A stretch of 64,000 nt of DNA, from assembly GCA_949752745.1 (NCBI GenBank), contig OX457024.1, forward strand, positions 52,035,810 to 52,099,809, given 5' to 3'. The position numbers and the translations under genes were made by a program. Each line of letters starts with the position of its first letter. The stretch's first letter is position 1. The notes below the pieces were generated by a model, which saw nothing but the letters and a program-made list of their open reading frames with translations, made no database searches and had not been told where the DNA came from. Source of the DNA: Protula sp. h YS-2021. Its lineage: Eukaryota; Annelida; Polychaeta; Sabellida; Serpulidae. This document shows, piece after piece, positions 38,901 through 53,900 of this stretch.

Positions 38901-41900
38901 ACACTGAAACGTATAACCGAACTAGAAGCTCATTCCGCTAGCGAAATGTTTAACACTTGACAAAAATTAAAACGCAAAAATACTTCCTTCAATGGGTTAT
39001 TTCTTGAATAATATATTGCAAACAACACAGCTTGAATACGTCTTATAAGCCGAGTGGTGTTTGGTTGTTGTTGACTTGGAGTTTTATTGACTGATCAGGC
39101 ATACGCCTTGTTATCTATTTACGCAGTGAGAGCTCGCACAAAGCTCACTGAGCAAATGTGTATTCTGTGCTGTCGTTAAATGCTACGCATTTATTTGCAA
39201 AACATACACTCTTTTCACATGGCGTTTTAACAAACAAAGACATGCACATGTTCAGATCAAGCTCTTCATAAGTCCCAAGTTTCATGGTCGTAGGACCCAT
39301 AGTGTCAGAGAAGAAGAAGACACAAAAAATGGGAAAAACTGTCAAGAAGAAAAAAAAAAGGACGAATTTTGCTCGCACAAATTCATATAACCCTTGCAAG
39401 CCAAAGGCTTGTCAAGTGTTAATTAAGTATAACTATTGATGACAACGTGCTTTCGTCAATCTAGGGTGTACTGACGGTGGTGGCATTGTGAAAATTGATA
39501 CAGATAACACATTTTATTTTCACGCAACACTGCCTTATTTAAAATAAGAATTCTGAAGCAAATAAAAAACCAGATATTTTTAGTAAGCTATTTCGGAACA
39601 GAATCTGTAATCGCATATATAATTTACAATTTTACATATAGACATATAGACAGAGTTTTGTCCAAGTAAGTCCTCAGAAACCACGCGGCCCAATCTTTTG
39701 AATCTGTACACAATGGCAATATTTATGTTGCAGGTGTGCAATGTCCTATTTTTGTATGACAAATGCTCCGAAACCTATGCTCAGTCTTTGTCAAAATATC
39801 GCCATTTGGCGATTTTTTTTTTTTTGCGAATTGCCAAAAACGTAATTTGTCGAGAGAAAGAACCAACTACAAAACATTGGTAAAACTTGAAAGGCATCCG
39901 ATCAAAATTGTGGGAAAAGCATTTTGAAAATCGACTGACAAAACAAGTTAAGTCGCCGCCATTTGGCTATTGTAATTTTTGGCGATTTGAAGTAATTTTT
40001 AAAGAGAGAAACATCTAGAAAACATTCGCCTAAAATTTTACAAGAAGCCAATAAAAATTGAGGGAGAAAAAGCATTTTAAGTAAAAGTTGACATGTGTAC
40101 ATGCATACGTGTGTATAGACGACAGATGCCCCCCCCCCCCCCCCCCATCCCATTAAAAAGCCAAGCCGCGACGTTGAATGACTCTCAAAGAAACCAAATT
40201 CACATATATATATATATATCACATTGTTTTAAATGTGCGTTGCGCTATATAATCCAAATATAATATGAACCGTTGGACCTACCCAAGTTGACATACGTAC
40301 ATACATGCGTGTGTACAGACCACGGATGCCCCCCCCCCACATGCACACACACATGCACACACACGCATAGTATAATATGAACTAGAGCAGTGTGCATAGC
40401 CCACATATTCCCCACAGGCCCCCCATCAGTTAAACACAGCCATCAATAGTCAATCAAGAGCTGAAATTTTCCAAGTCCAGCTGGTCCATTTTCCTTGGAC
40501 GAACCTGGCCCATTTACAATACCGATCTGTGTTTGTTCTCATAGAAGCTACATACCAAGTTTCATTAAAATCCTTACAGGAATTTTTAAGTTATCGTGTT
40601 AACAAGCTCTTGATGACAGACCCACCGACAGGCGGTCGATCGCATATATTCCCTGTGGGGAATAAATGATATATATATCATATTTTTTCATGTTGTATAT
40701 AGTTTTTCTTGTGTTCATGTACCATGTGGCTGTTTTAAAACATTGTTTCTATCTAATTTGCTTATATCCTCGTGAAACTTTCAACTCATTCTACAGCTAT
40801 AAAATCCATCAAGAACCAAACGCGTAAAATAGTGGGAAACAAGTGGGTCAGTGAAACTGACTATGTCCCCCGCCGGCGTACAATCCCAGTATTTGATTTT
40901 GTTAGGTTGGACTACAACCCTTCGTATCATATTCGTGAATTTTAAAATTCCAGCTGGGCCAATGTCCTTGGGCCAACATGGCTCATTTACAATACCAATT
41001 CTTGTTACCACCCATACTTCCTATGTGTATAACATTTTGCCAATTGTTTCAAAAAATGTAGGCTAGAGTGTGTTAACAAACTCATTCAACTGAGTAAGGA
41101 TTGGGAAAATTTGTGAAGTTCAACTGGGTCAATGTCCTTGGGCCGACATGGCTCATTTACAATAGCAAACCTTGTTGGTTCCAATACTACTCACAGTTAA
41201 GATATCTTGTCAATCGATGCAGAAATGTAGGCTTGAGTGTGTTAACAAACTCATTCAAGTATGTAAGGGTTGTAAAAATTTCTGAAGTTCAGCTGGGCCA
41301 ATGTCCTTGGGCCGACAGGGCTCGTTTACAATACCAACCTTTGTTGGTTCCAATACTTCCTATATCTAAAAGATTTCAACAATCGATCGAGAATTGTAGG
41401 CTTGAGTGTGTTAACACTCATTCAACTGAGTAAGGGTTGTGAAAATTTGTGAAGTTCAGCTGGGTCAATGTCCTTGGGCCGATAGGGCTCATTTACAATA
41501 CCGATCCTTGTTCGTTCCGGTACTACCCATAGATACAATATCTTAACAATCGGTGCAAAAATGTAGGCTTGAGTGTGTTAACAAACTCTTTCGACTGGGT
41601 AAGGATTGGGAAAATTTGTGAAGTTCAGCTGGGCCAATGTCCTTGGGCCGACATGGATCATTTACAATACCGATCCTTGTTTGTTCCAGTACTACCCATA
41701 TATACAATATCTTAACAATCGGTGGAAAATTCTAGGCTTGAGTGTGTTAACAAAAAGGTGTCGACAGACGGACAGACGGACGGACAGACAAACCCGAAAA
41801 CTATAGTCCCCCGGCGGGGGACTAAAAAAATGCGCAAAAGATTTTGCCACCAAAGCGCCAAAATTTGGCGAACCACAAAAAAAAAAAAAAAATGACACAG

Positions 41901-44900
41901 TTCTACTCAGGTGCACTGCAAAATTTCATAGAAAATAGAAAAATTAAAAATATATATATCTATATTTTGCCAAAAATTTGGCCAACTTTGGAATTTCGCA
42001 AATTCGCCAAACTGGCAAAAATTAAAAATCAACTCCTTTTTTTTTTACCCCTGACCCATAGTACTTTCATGCAATATTTGGCAAATTTTAGCAAATTTGT
42101 TGCAAAGGTAGGCTTTTTTGTTTTGCAAAGCTAGTGACAAGCTGGCGAAAAATGACGAATTGCGAAAATTAAATGATGGCATTTTCCCTTAGTGGGCCAT
42201 ATTTTCGCAAAATTTTACTGAAGATGAAGACGCAAAGAGTAGAAAAAAAACAAAAGTTTACATACGGACGGACAAACAGACGGCCAATTTTTCATCGCAG
42301 CATAACACAAATTTAACAGTGTGCGATATTTTTTAGAGGAAAGATGGCTGTGGATTTTTCAGTTGATTCTATCAAAACTGTAGGGGATAAATGTAAAGAG
42401 AAGTTTCGAATTTACTTGTATGTCAGACCATTTCAATATTTTGGGTAAAATTGGGCTTTAAACAAATAATCACAAGAATCATGAAGACCACACATCACTC
42501 TGGCGCAATTTTCTGTGAATATTGGGATAACCCAAGCTTTTTGACCGACAGACAGACCACAGGCCCCCACACGATGGGTATAGTACATTTAGCCAATGGC
42601 CACCTGTGCTGATAAAAATAGGTTACTTACAACCACTCACACAACAAGTTTCATCCAGGACATTTGAAAAACCTTCAATGAACTGTGTTTGACATTTTGA
42701 CACCGATTTATCCACGAAATAAAATGGTTGTTAAACTGGAATAATGGAGCAAGTCATTTATTGAATTTTACGGCTTACACCTCAAATGCCAAGCTTATCA
42801 ACCTTACCATATTTATTGAATTATTTGTAGACTTATCGTGACTGCTGTGAATGAGCGTCAGTGTCACACAATATTTGTCGCTCACTTGAACATCCCTTCA
42901 TGTGGAAATCATGCGTAAATCATGTATATCGAAATATTGGAAGTGTTTGACAGAATATTTTTGTTCACATGGCTAGGGCCATGAACACATGTGTGACGTA
43001 GTCAGTCATGAGGACTTGAAGCCGGTTCCTTGTTTGCTCTTCATATTTGCCACGAGACCTCGAAGGGACGAGACCTGGTCTTTATACATTAGGTAAAGTA
43101 AAAGTTTGATATTTTTCCGATTTAACATAGCAATTTATGGACTTGAAGTTACTCGATTTACCTTGTTTCAGCGAACCATGATTTGTATTCAGCTTTAGGA
43201 TGGGTTCCGAATAAAATTTAAGAAATCGAATTAATCCATATATTTTGTGCTAGGCAGCATATGAAAACTACTTTTACCCAAAATCATCCACTGATTTGTC
43301 TTGATGTATGAAAAGACAAACACCCAATTATTTAAAAAATAGATGAAGCAAACCAGAAATTAGATATTTCACTGGATAGGAGCAGGAGCATGAAGGTTTT
43401 GACTGGACTACCCGTACGTCCGGGTGACACGCTGTCCTTGAAAACAGGATTTCACTAAAGCCTGCTGACGGAGTTTGATGAAGCTCGACTTAGACGTTCA
43501 TATGGATGGCCTCTCATAATGACTAGGTTTCAGTTTGTATATATTTTTGTTTGGTTGGTGTTTAACGACCTGTTCAACGACTATGGAGGGTATATTGAGA
43601 CACACTTTTAGTAACCTTGAGGCCATTCATGGTCATCGCTGGACTTTTTTATTTTAAAACTTGTGATGATTTAGTGTGCGTATTTGAACAAGATTCCGCC
43701 ACAGTCTGTGAACGGGTTTTAAGGTAACTTGTGAGTATTCATAGAACTGCATTGATAAGATTCTCATGACTGAGTTGGCATTCAAGGTTACCGCTGTTTG
43801 AATTTTTACTTTCACCAGGGTCGTGGGTCTTGCGTCTAGTGAACGATTCCACCAAGGCAAATTTTGATGGAACTCGATGTGAGTATTCTTATGTATGACA
43901 TCTTGATTTTAGTTATCTCTCTTGCATCTCGTGCACAAAAGTTCAAGCTAACCATGTGAATTGATTTTGATCAAACTAAATATGGGTGCACCGCTTACAC
44001 TGTGCAGATTTTGGTGACCTCTCATGGCACCTAGGGGTTACTCCCGGACTTAAAATTTTCACCTCTAACAGTTCCCTGTGTGAGCGACATGAGCAAGGTC
44101 TAGAGTTTCACTTCGGGTTCATTTCGCACACTGAAAGTACCTGATCATGAAGCATCCAACTGCCGTATCTTCGTCCGTGTTCGGCACTGGCGGTAAGCTC
44201 TTGTACCAAGCTACAAAGATAGAAATTTGGATATCAAGATAAATCCCAGACAAATTTCTTACCACTACACTGACCTTCTTCCCAGCTTCGGACACCTGGC
44301 TTCCTTATCCAGAGGACGCCAGATAATTAGCATTAATTAGCATTACAACTCTGTGGCAAAATTAACACTCAAAAGAATTTCACCAACGTAGTTAAATGGG
44401 ATATGCACTGTGTTTTCCTATGGAATGCTATTTTCACATTTATTGGGAAATTATTGATCTCAAGGAATAATTTTTGATCTCAAAAATTGATTTTTTTGAC
44501 ATCAAGAATTAATTTCTGATCTCAAAAAATCCATATTTTGATATCCAGAATTGATTTTTGCTATCTGTAATTGTACTTTTGATATCTTTAAATGCATTCT
44601 TGATCTTAAAAAATAATTTTTGATATCAATAAATACTTAAAGATATCGAGAAATATGTATTGATATAAAAAATGATGTAATGATATCTAAAATTGATTTT
44701 TTGAGATCAAAAATTCAATACTTGATAGCAACAATGAAATATTTGAGAGCAAAACATCAATTTTGAGCTCAATAATTCATTTTCCTTTTATTGATATCAA
44801 GAATTTATTTCAGATATCATTATTTCACAATGAGACTTTTATTTTGTATCTTGAAATCTGCAAATGATTTTTATCTCAAAAATTGATTTTTTTATCAAAA

Positions 44901-47900
44901 TATCAGTCTATTTTTTAAAAATAAAAATTCATAAAAAAAACGTCTGTAAATAAATAATGACTGGTTCTTGTATACAGAATCTTTCTTTAATTTATTTAAA
45001 TTTTTTACTGTATAAAAAAGAAGCAATTCTTGAGATCAAAATTTTGTTGTTATTATTTATCTCAGCAATTCAAGTTTTCATCTCCAAAATTTAATTGACG
45101 ATTCGTTAAATTTTGTGTAAATGTGTATCTCCCTTAAGATTTTTTAAAATTTGTAAAGTTTGTAAAATTGATTTTTTTCTTAATCTCAAAAATAAATTTT
45201 GCCATTTAAATTCAATTATTTATGGCAATATATAAATTATTGAGATCTACATTGATTTATTGATATCTTTAATTATATTGTGATATCAAAACTAAGCATA
45301 TTAAATGTTAAAACGGCATTCAACAGTTTCCTACAAACGAAGCAAACAAGCATTAAAACTCAAGAGTCTCAAACGGCAACTTCTATCTAGCCACGATGCC
45401 CGAATAACTTATTCGCGTCTCTAGCACATAACCAGCCACGATGCCCGAATAACTTAATTGCGTTCTCTTAAACGCAGTCAGCATTGTGTCAGCACTCACT
45501 CAGGGTGCCGAGGAACGAGTCACAGAAGTCCTGCACGAAGACAGGCTTATTGTTTTGTGGCGCTTTACCTCTCGGTCTTCTCCGAGTGATATCTCACGAA
45601 CTATTTATCGGAGCTTCACCAAACCTTACAGGAAGAAAGTATATAGTGTTGATGTACAAATAGGGTTCAATTTGTCACTTGTCCGTCCGTCTGTCCTTCC
45701 GTTGCACTTTAAACTTTTGGTTGTCCGGGCGATATCTCAAAAACTATTTATCGGATCTTCATCAAATCTTATAGGAAGAAACTATGTATAGCGTAGATGT
45801 GCAACGGGGTTATAACAAACCTTATAGAAGTGTGTTAAAAAGCTGATGATGAAATGTTGCACAACATCTTTCCAGTCAACGACATATATGCGCAAGAAAA
45901 AGTTATATATTAATTGCTGCGTCACCAAACCTCAAAGGCAAAAAGCAGATGAACTGTAGTTGTGCAATTTGAGTTTTTTTATCACCCGTTCGTCTCCCCA
46001 TTCTGTGACACCTAAATGTTACTTTCCTCCGGGCCATATCTCAAAAAGGTAACTCGCGCACAGTGATGTCACTGCCATTGGCTGAGGGTTCTGCATCTCC
46101 GATGCCTATGTTTTATCATGAGCTTAGGAAACGATTGACAATTATCTCGAAAATGGTTAGGGATAGAGCGATTTTGAGCTCATTTTCGACGCTTTGGACC
46201 TAAAAGACGACATGTAAAAGGTACCTCGGTGACTTTGAGCGCCTCGTAATGGTCAAAGTCAAAAACTGGAAGTTGACCATAATCTCGAAAACGGTTAGAG
46301 ATAGAGCGATTATGAGCTTATTTTCGACCGTTTCGGCCGAAAAGATGACATGTAAGAGGTACCTTGGTGACCTTGACCTCTTCGGTAATGGTCAAAGTGA
46401 ACAACCGGAAGTTGACTATTATCTCAAATATGTTTAGAGGCGGAGCGATTATGACCTTGTTTTCGACCCTTGAGCCTTAAAGACGACATGTGAGCGGTAC
46501 TTCGGTGACCTTGACCTTCTCGGTCATGGTGAATATCACAAACCGGAAGTTGACCAGTATCTCGAAAACAGCTAGAGATAGAGCGAGTTTGAGCTTATTT
46601 TTTACCCTTTGCATCTAAAAGACGACATGTAAGAGGTACCTCGGTGACCTTGACCTCCTCGGTCATGGTAAAAAAACCGGAAGTTGACCAGCATCTCGAA
46701 AAGGGTTAGAGATAAAGCGATTTTTAGCTTATTTTTGGCCCTTTGGGCCTACAATACGACATGCAAGAGGTACCTTGGCGACTTTGGCCTCCTCGGTCAT
46801 GGTCAAAGTCCAAAACCGGAAGTTGGACTTTATCTCGAAAACGGTTAGAAATAGATCTATTCTGAGGTTATATCGACCATTTCAGCCTAAAAGGCGTTAT
46901 GTAAGAAGCACCTCGGTGATCTTGACCATTTCGGTCATGGTCAATGTCAAAAACCGGAAGTTACAAAAACGATTAGAGGCAATACGATTTTAAGCTTGTT
47001 CTCGACCGTTTTGGCCTAAAAGAGAGGATAAGGGAAGAGGTGTCTTGGTGACCTTCACCTCCTTGTTATGGTAAGTTCTGAATTTTAAACGAACATAAAT
47101 AATCTTTATTTTATTCATACAAGACTGTCCAGGGACTTTGTAACCAGCCAAGATCTCGTAATTAAATCGCCTATCAATAGTCTTGCATAGTCGCCAAAAA
47201 GTGGCTGTCACATTGCTAAACCCGGTTGTTGAAAATTCCAACAAATTTATAAAGGAATCCGGTGAAAACTGAGAGAGATTTTGTAAACATTTTGAAAACA
47301 GGCTATCACATATGTTTAAATACTCCCGATTTAGCAAATTTTCGGCGGATCGCCAGAAAAGTAACTTTTAAAAAGAGGACTGCTTAGTGATTTATGAAAA
47401 ATTTTGAAGACAATCCGGCCCATCCAGTAAACATCAGTAAAAAATTTGAAATGCCCCCCATATAGCCAATTCAAACCAAAAACAAGTTTGTCCAAGGACA
47501 AAGTCCCAGCTTACGAAAAGCAATAAGACCCATTCCAGCGTGCATGAGCGAAGGAATTTCCCTGAAATATCAAGCTTCAAAAGATGAGACGGCAAAGAGC
47601 TAGCTCAATAATTAATTTAGCACTGGACCAGAACATAGACCGATAAATGCATACAAAGATTTCTTTCCCAGAAAAATGGGAAACAGATTTTTTGTATATC
47701 TGGTAGAATGGATAGTTTGCCATAGATACCTTCAAACAACGCTCGCATTTCGGACCAGTGCGCATATTTATGTAACTTGCCTCGATGCGCGGTTCTAATT
47801 CAGACAAGTGCGCATGTTTATTTAATTTGCGTTGATGCGCGGCTCTCATTTTGGAACAGTGCACATGTTTATTTAACTTAATAAAGATAAATGCGCGGTT

Positions 47901-50900
47901 CTTATTCCAGACCAATGCGCATGTTTATTTTACTTTCGTGCTTATTTTGGACAAGTGCACAAGTTTCCTTAGGTTGACTTGATGCGCGGGTCACAACTTT
48001 CGTACATTATCGCCCAATGTTCCCTATTATCGCCCACCCGAAAAATATTATATTTATCATATTTTCGGGTCCTAGAATTGTTTCCTGCACTTTTAAAGCG
48101 AAAATTACAACTTTCTTGCATTATCGCCCAATATTCCCTATTATCGCCCACCCGAAAAATATCACATTTATCATATTTTCGGGTCATAGAATTGATTCCT
48201 GCACTTTTAAAGCGAAAATTACAACTTTCTTGCACTATCGACCAACGTTCCCTATTATCGCCCACCCGAAAAATATCACATTTATCATATTTTCGGGTCA
48301 TAGAATTGATTCCTGCACTTTTAAAGCGAAAATTACAACTTTCTTGTATTATCGCCCAATATTCCCCATTATCGCCCATCCGAAAAAATTTCACATTTAT
48401 CATATTTTCGGGTCATAGAATTGATTCCTGCTCTTTTAAAGCGTAAATTACAACTTTCTTGCTTTATCGCCCAATATTCCCTGTCATCGCCCACCCGTAA
48501 AATATCACATTGATCATATTTTCGGGTCACAGAATTGATTCCTGCACTTTTAAAGTGAAAATTACAACTTTCTTGCATTATCGCCCAATATTCCCTATTA
48601 TCGCCCACACGAAAAATATCACATTTATCATATTTTCGGGTCATAGAATTGATTCCTGCACTTTTAAAGCGAAAATTACAACTTTCTTGCATTATCGCCC
48701 AATGTTCCCTATTATCGCCCATCCAAAAAATATCATATTCATCATATTTTCGGGTCCTAGAATTGTTTCCTGCACTTTTAAAGCGAAAATTACAACTTTC
48801 TTGCATTATCGCCCAATATTCCCTATTATCGCCCACCCGAAAAATATCACATTTATCATATTTTCGGGTCATAGAATTGATTCCTGCACTTTTAAAGCGA
48901 AAATTACAACTTTCTTGCACTATCGCCCAACGTTCCCTATTATCGCCCACCCGAAAAATATCACATTTATCATATTTTCGGGTCATAGAATTGATTCCTG
49001 CACTTTTAAAGCGAAAATTACAACTTTCTTGTATTATCGCCCAATATTCCCTATTATCGCCCATCCGAAAAAATTTCACATTTATCATATTTTCGGGTCA
49101 TAGAATTGATTCCTGCTCTTTTAAAGCGTAAATTACAACTTTCTTGCTTTATCGCCCAATATTCCCTGTCATCGCCCACCCGTAAAATATCACATTGATC
49201 ATATTTTCGGGTCACAGAATTGATTCCTGCACTTTTAAAGCGAAAATTACAACTTTCTTGCATTATCGTCCAATATTCCCTATTATCGCTCACACGAAAA
49301 ACATCACATTTATCATATTTTCGGGTCATAGAATTGATTCCTGCACTTTTAAAGCGAAAATTACAACTTTCTTGCATTATCGCCCAATGTTCCCTATAAT
49401 CGCCCATCCAAAAAATATCATATTCATCATATTTTCGGGACATAGAATTGATTCCTGCACATTTAAAGCGAAAATTACAACTTTCTTGCATTATCGCCCA
49501 ATATTCCCTATTATCGCCCATCCGAAAACTATCATATTTATCATATTTTCGGGATATAGAATTGATTCCTGCTCTTTTAAAGCGAAAATTACAACTTTCT
49601 TACATTATCGCCCAATATTCCCTATTATCGCCCACACGAAAAATATTATATTTATCATATTTTCGGGTCCTAGAATTGTTTCCTGCACTTTTAAAGCGAA
49701 AATTACAACTTTCTTGCATTATCGCCCAATATTCCCTATTATCGCCCACCCGAAAAATATCACATTTATCATATTTTCGGGTCATAGAATTGATTCCTGC
49801 ACTTTTAAAGCGAAAATTACAACTTTCTTGCACTATCGCCCAACGTTCCCTATTATCGCCCACCCGAAAAATATCACATTTATCATATTTTCGGGTCACA
49901 GAATTGATTCCTGCACTTTTAAAGCGAAAATTACAACTTTCTTGTATTATCGCCCAATATTCCCTATTATCGCCCATCCGAAAAAATTTCACATTTATCA
50001 TATTTTCGGGTCATAGAATTGATTCCTGCCCTTTTAAAGCGTAAATTACAACTTTCTTGCTTTATCGCCCAATATTCCCTGTCATCGCCCACCCGTAAAA
50101 TATCACATTGATCATATTTTCGGGTCACAGAATTGATTCCTGCACTTTTAAAGCGAAAATTACAACTTTCTTGCATTATCGCCCAATATTCCCTATTATC
50201 GCCCACACGAAAAATATCACATTTATCATATTTTCGGGTCATAGAATTGATTCCTGCACTTTTAAAGCGAAAATTACAACTTTCTTGCATTATCGCCCAA
50301 TGTTCCCTATTATCGCCCATCCAAAAAATATCATATTCATCATATTTTCGGGTCCTAGAATTGTTTCCTGCACTTTTAAAGCGAAAATTACAACTTTCTT
50401 GCATTATCGCCCAATATTCCCTATTATCGCCCACCCGAAAAATATCACATTTATCATATTTTCGGGTCATAGAATTGATTCCTGCACTTTTAAAGCGAAA
50501 ATTACAACTTTCTTGCACTATCGCCCAACGTTCCCTATTATCGCCCACCCGAAAAATATCACATTTATCATATTTTCGGGTCATAGAATTGATTCCTGCA
50601 CTTTTAAAGCGAAAATTACAACTTTCTTGTATTATCGCCCAATATTCCCTATTATCGCCCATCCGAAAAAATTTCACATTTATCATATTTTCGGGTCATA
50701 GAATTGATTCCTGCTCTTTTAAAGCGTAAATTACAACTTTCTTGCTTTATCGCCCAATATTCCCTGTCATCGCCCACCCGTAAAATATCACATTGATCAT
50801 ATTTTCGGGTCACAGAATTGATTCCTGCACTTTTAAAGCGAAAATTACAACTTTCTTGCATTATCGTCCAATATTCCCTATTATCGCTCACACGAAAAAC

Positions 50901-53900
50901 ATCACATTTATCATATTTTCGGGTCATAGAATTGATTCCTGCACTTTTAAAGCGAAAATTACAACTTTCTTGCATTATCGCCCAATGTTCCCTATAATCG
51001 CCCATCCAAAAAATATCATATTCATCATATTTTCGGGACATAGAATTGATCCCTGCACATTTAAAGCGAAAATTACAACTTTCTTGCATTATCGCCCAAT
51101 ATTCCCTATTATCGCCCATCCGAAAACTATCATATTTATCATATTTTCGGGATATAGAATTGATTCCTGCTCTTTTAAAGCGAAAATTACAACTTTCTTA
51201 CATTATCGCCCAATATTCCCTATTATCGCCCACACGAAAAATATTATATTTATCATATTTTCGGGTCCTAGAATTGTTTCCTGCACTTTTAAAGCGAAAA
51301 TTACAACTTTCTTGCATTATCGCCCAATATTCCCTATTATCGCCCACCCGAAAAATATCACATTTATCATATTTTCGGGTCATAGAATTGATTCCTGCAC
51401 TTTTAAAGCGAAAATTACAACTTTCTTGCACTATCGCCCAACGTTCCCTATTATCGCCCACCCGAAAAATATCACATTTATCATATTTTCGGGTCACAGA
51501 ATTGATTCCTGCACTTTTAAAGCGAAAATTACAACTTTCTTGTATTATCGCCCAATATTCCCTATTATCGCCCATCCGAAAAAATTTCACATTTATCATA
51601 TTTTCGGGTCATAGAATTGATTCCTGCCCTTTTAAAGCGTAAATTACAACTTTCTTGCTTTATCGCCCAATATTCCCTGTCATCGCCCACCCGTAAAATA
51701 TCACATTGATCATATTTTCGGGTCACAGAATTGATTCCTGCACTTTTAAAGCGAAAATTACAACTTTCTTGCATTATCGCCCAATATTCCCTATTATCGC
51801 CCACACGAAAAATATCACATTTATCATATTTTCGGGTCATAGAATTGATTCCTGCACTTTTAAAGCGAAAATTACAACTTTCTTGCATTATCGCCCAATG
51901 TTCCCTATTATCGCCCATCCAAAAAATATCATATTCATCATATTTTCGGGACATAGAATTGATCCCTGAACATTTAAAGCGAAAATTACAACTTTCTTGC
52001 ATTATCGCCGAATATTCCCTATTATCGCCCATCCGAAAACTATCATATTTATCATATTTTCGGGATATAGAATTGATTCCTGCTCTTTTAAAGCGAAAAT
52101 TACAACTTTCTTACATTATCGCCCAATAATCCCCATTATCGCCCACACGAAAAATATTATATTTATCATATTTTCGGGTCCTAGAATTGTTTCCTGCACT
52201 TTTAAAGCGAAAATTACAACTTTCTTGCTTTATCGCCCAATATTCCCTGTTATCGCCCACCCGTAAAATATCACATTGATCATATTTTCGGGTCACAGAA
52301 TTGATTCCTGCACTTTTGAAGCGAAAATTACAACTTTTTTGCATTATCGCCCAATGTTCCCTATTATCGCCCACACGAAAAATATCACATTTATCATATT
52401 TTCGGGTCATAGAATTGATTTCTGCACTTTTAAAGCGAAAATTACAACTTTCTTGTATTATCGCCCAATATTCCCTATTATCGCCCATCCGAAAAATATC
52501 ACATTTATCATATTTTCGGGTCATAGAATTGATTCCTGCTCTTTTAAAGCGTAAATTACAACTTTCTTGCTTTATCGCCCAATATTCCCTGTCATCGCCC
52601 CCCCGTAAAATATCACATTGATCATATTTTCGGGTCACAGAATTGATTCCTGCACTTTTAAAGCGAAAATTACAACTTTCTTGCATTATCGCCCAATGCT
52701 CCCTATTATCACCCACACGAAAAATATCACATTTATCATATTTTCGGGTCATAGAATTGATTCCTGCACTTTTAAAGCGAAAATTACAACTTTCTTGCAT
52801 TATCGCCCAATGTTCCCTATTATCGCCCATCCAAAAAATATCATATTCATCATATTTTCGGGTCCTAGAATTGATCCCTGCACATTTAAAGCGAAAATTA
52901 CAACTTTCTTGCATTATCGCCCAATATTCCCTGTTATCGCCCACCCGAAAACTATCATATTTATCATATTTTCGGGATATAGAATTGATTCCTGCTCTTT
53001 TAAAGCGAAAATTACAACTTCTTTACATTATCGCCCAATATTCCCTATTATCGACCACACGAAAAATATTATATTTATCATATTTTCGGGTCCTAGAATT
53101 GTTTCCTGCACTTTTAAAGCGAAAATTACAACTTTCTTGCTTTATGGCCCAATATTCCCTGTTATCGCCCACCCGTAAAATATCACATTGATCATATTTT
53201 CGGGTCACAGAATTGATTCCTGCACTTTTAAAGCGAAAATTACAACTTTTTTGCATTATCGCCCAATGTTCCCTATTATCGACCACACGAAAAATATCAC
53301 ATTTATCATATTTTCGGGTCATAGAATTGATTCCTGCACTTTTAAAGCGAAAATTACAATTTTCTTACATTATCGCCCAATGCTCCCTATTATCGCCCAC
53401 CCGAAAAATATCACATTTATCATATTTTCGGGTCATAGAATTGATCCCTGCACTTTTAAAGCGAAAATTACAACTTTCTTGCATTATCGCCCAATGCTTC
53501 CTATTATCGCCCACACGAAAAATATCATATTTATCATATTTTCGGGTCATAGAATTGATTCCTGCTCTTTTAAAGCGAAAATTACAACTTTCTTGCATTA
53601 TCGCCCAATGCTCCCTATTATCGCCCACACGAAAAATATCATATTTATCATATTTTCGGGTCCTAGAATTGTTTCCTGCACATTTAAAGCGAAAATTACA
53701 ACTTTCTTGCAGTATCGACCAATGTTCCCTATTATCGCCCATCCAAAAAATATCATATTTATCATATTTTCGGGACATAGAATTGATCCCTGCACTTTTA
53801 AAGCGAAAATTACAACTTTCTTGCTTTATCGCCCAATGTTCCCTATTATCGCCCACTTGAAAATATCATAGAAATGACCTACTGACAACAAAATTACTGA

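Noticed and set aside
43030..43080. Minus-strand frame SLRGLVANMKSKQG that looks like a helix after a P-loop
   Set aside because: No acceptor gives phase 2 and no donor gives phase 0, so it cannot join its neighbours.
44270..44310. 37-base candidate exon (QVSEAGKKVSVV) on the minus strand
   Set aside because: The phase fits, but there is no pyrimidine tract and the peptide is unlike the Roc helix.
45486..45545. Possible gene B exon reading PVFVQDFCDSFLGTL on the minus strand with donor gtgagt
   Set aside because: The phase does not match the P-loop or switch I exon, and the sequence does not resemble a Roc helix.
48369..53871. Long open frames on both strands (up to about 277 codons) in the 114-bp array
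   Set aside because: The unit length is divisible by 3 and lacks stops in several frames, so openness is automatic. A one-base longer unit in each block breaks all frames, and no start context or splice sites fit.
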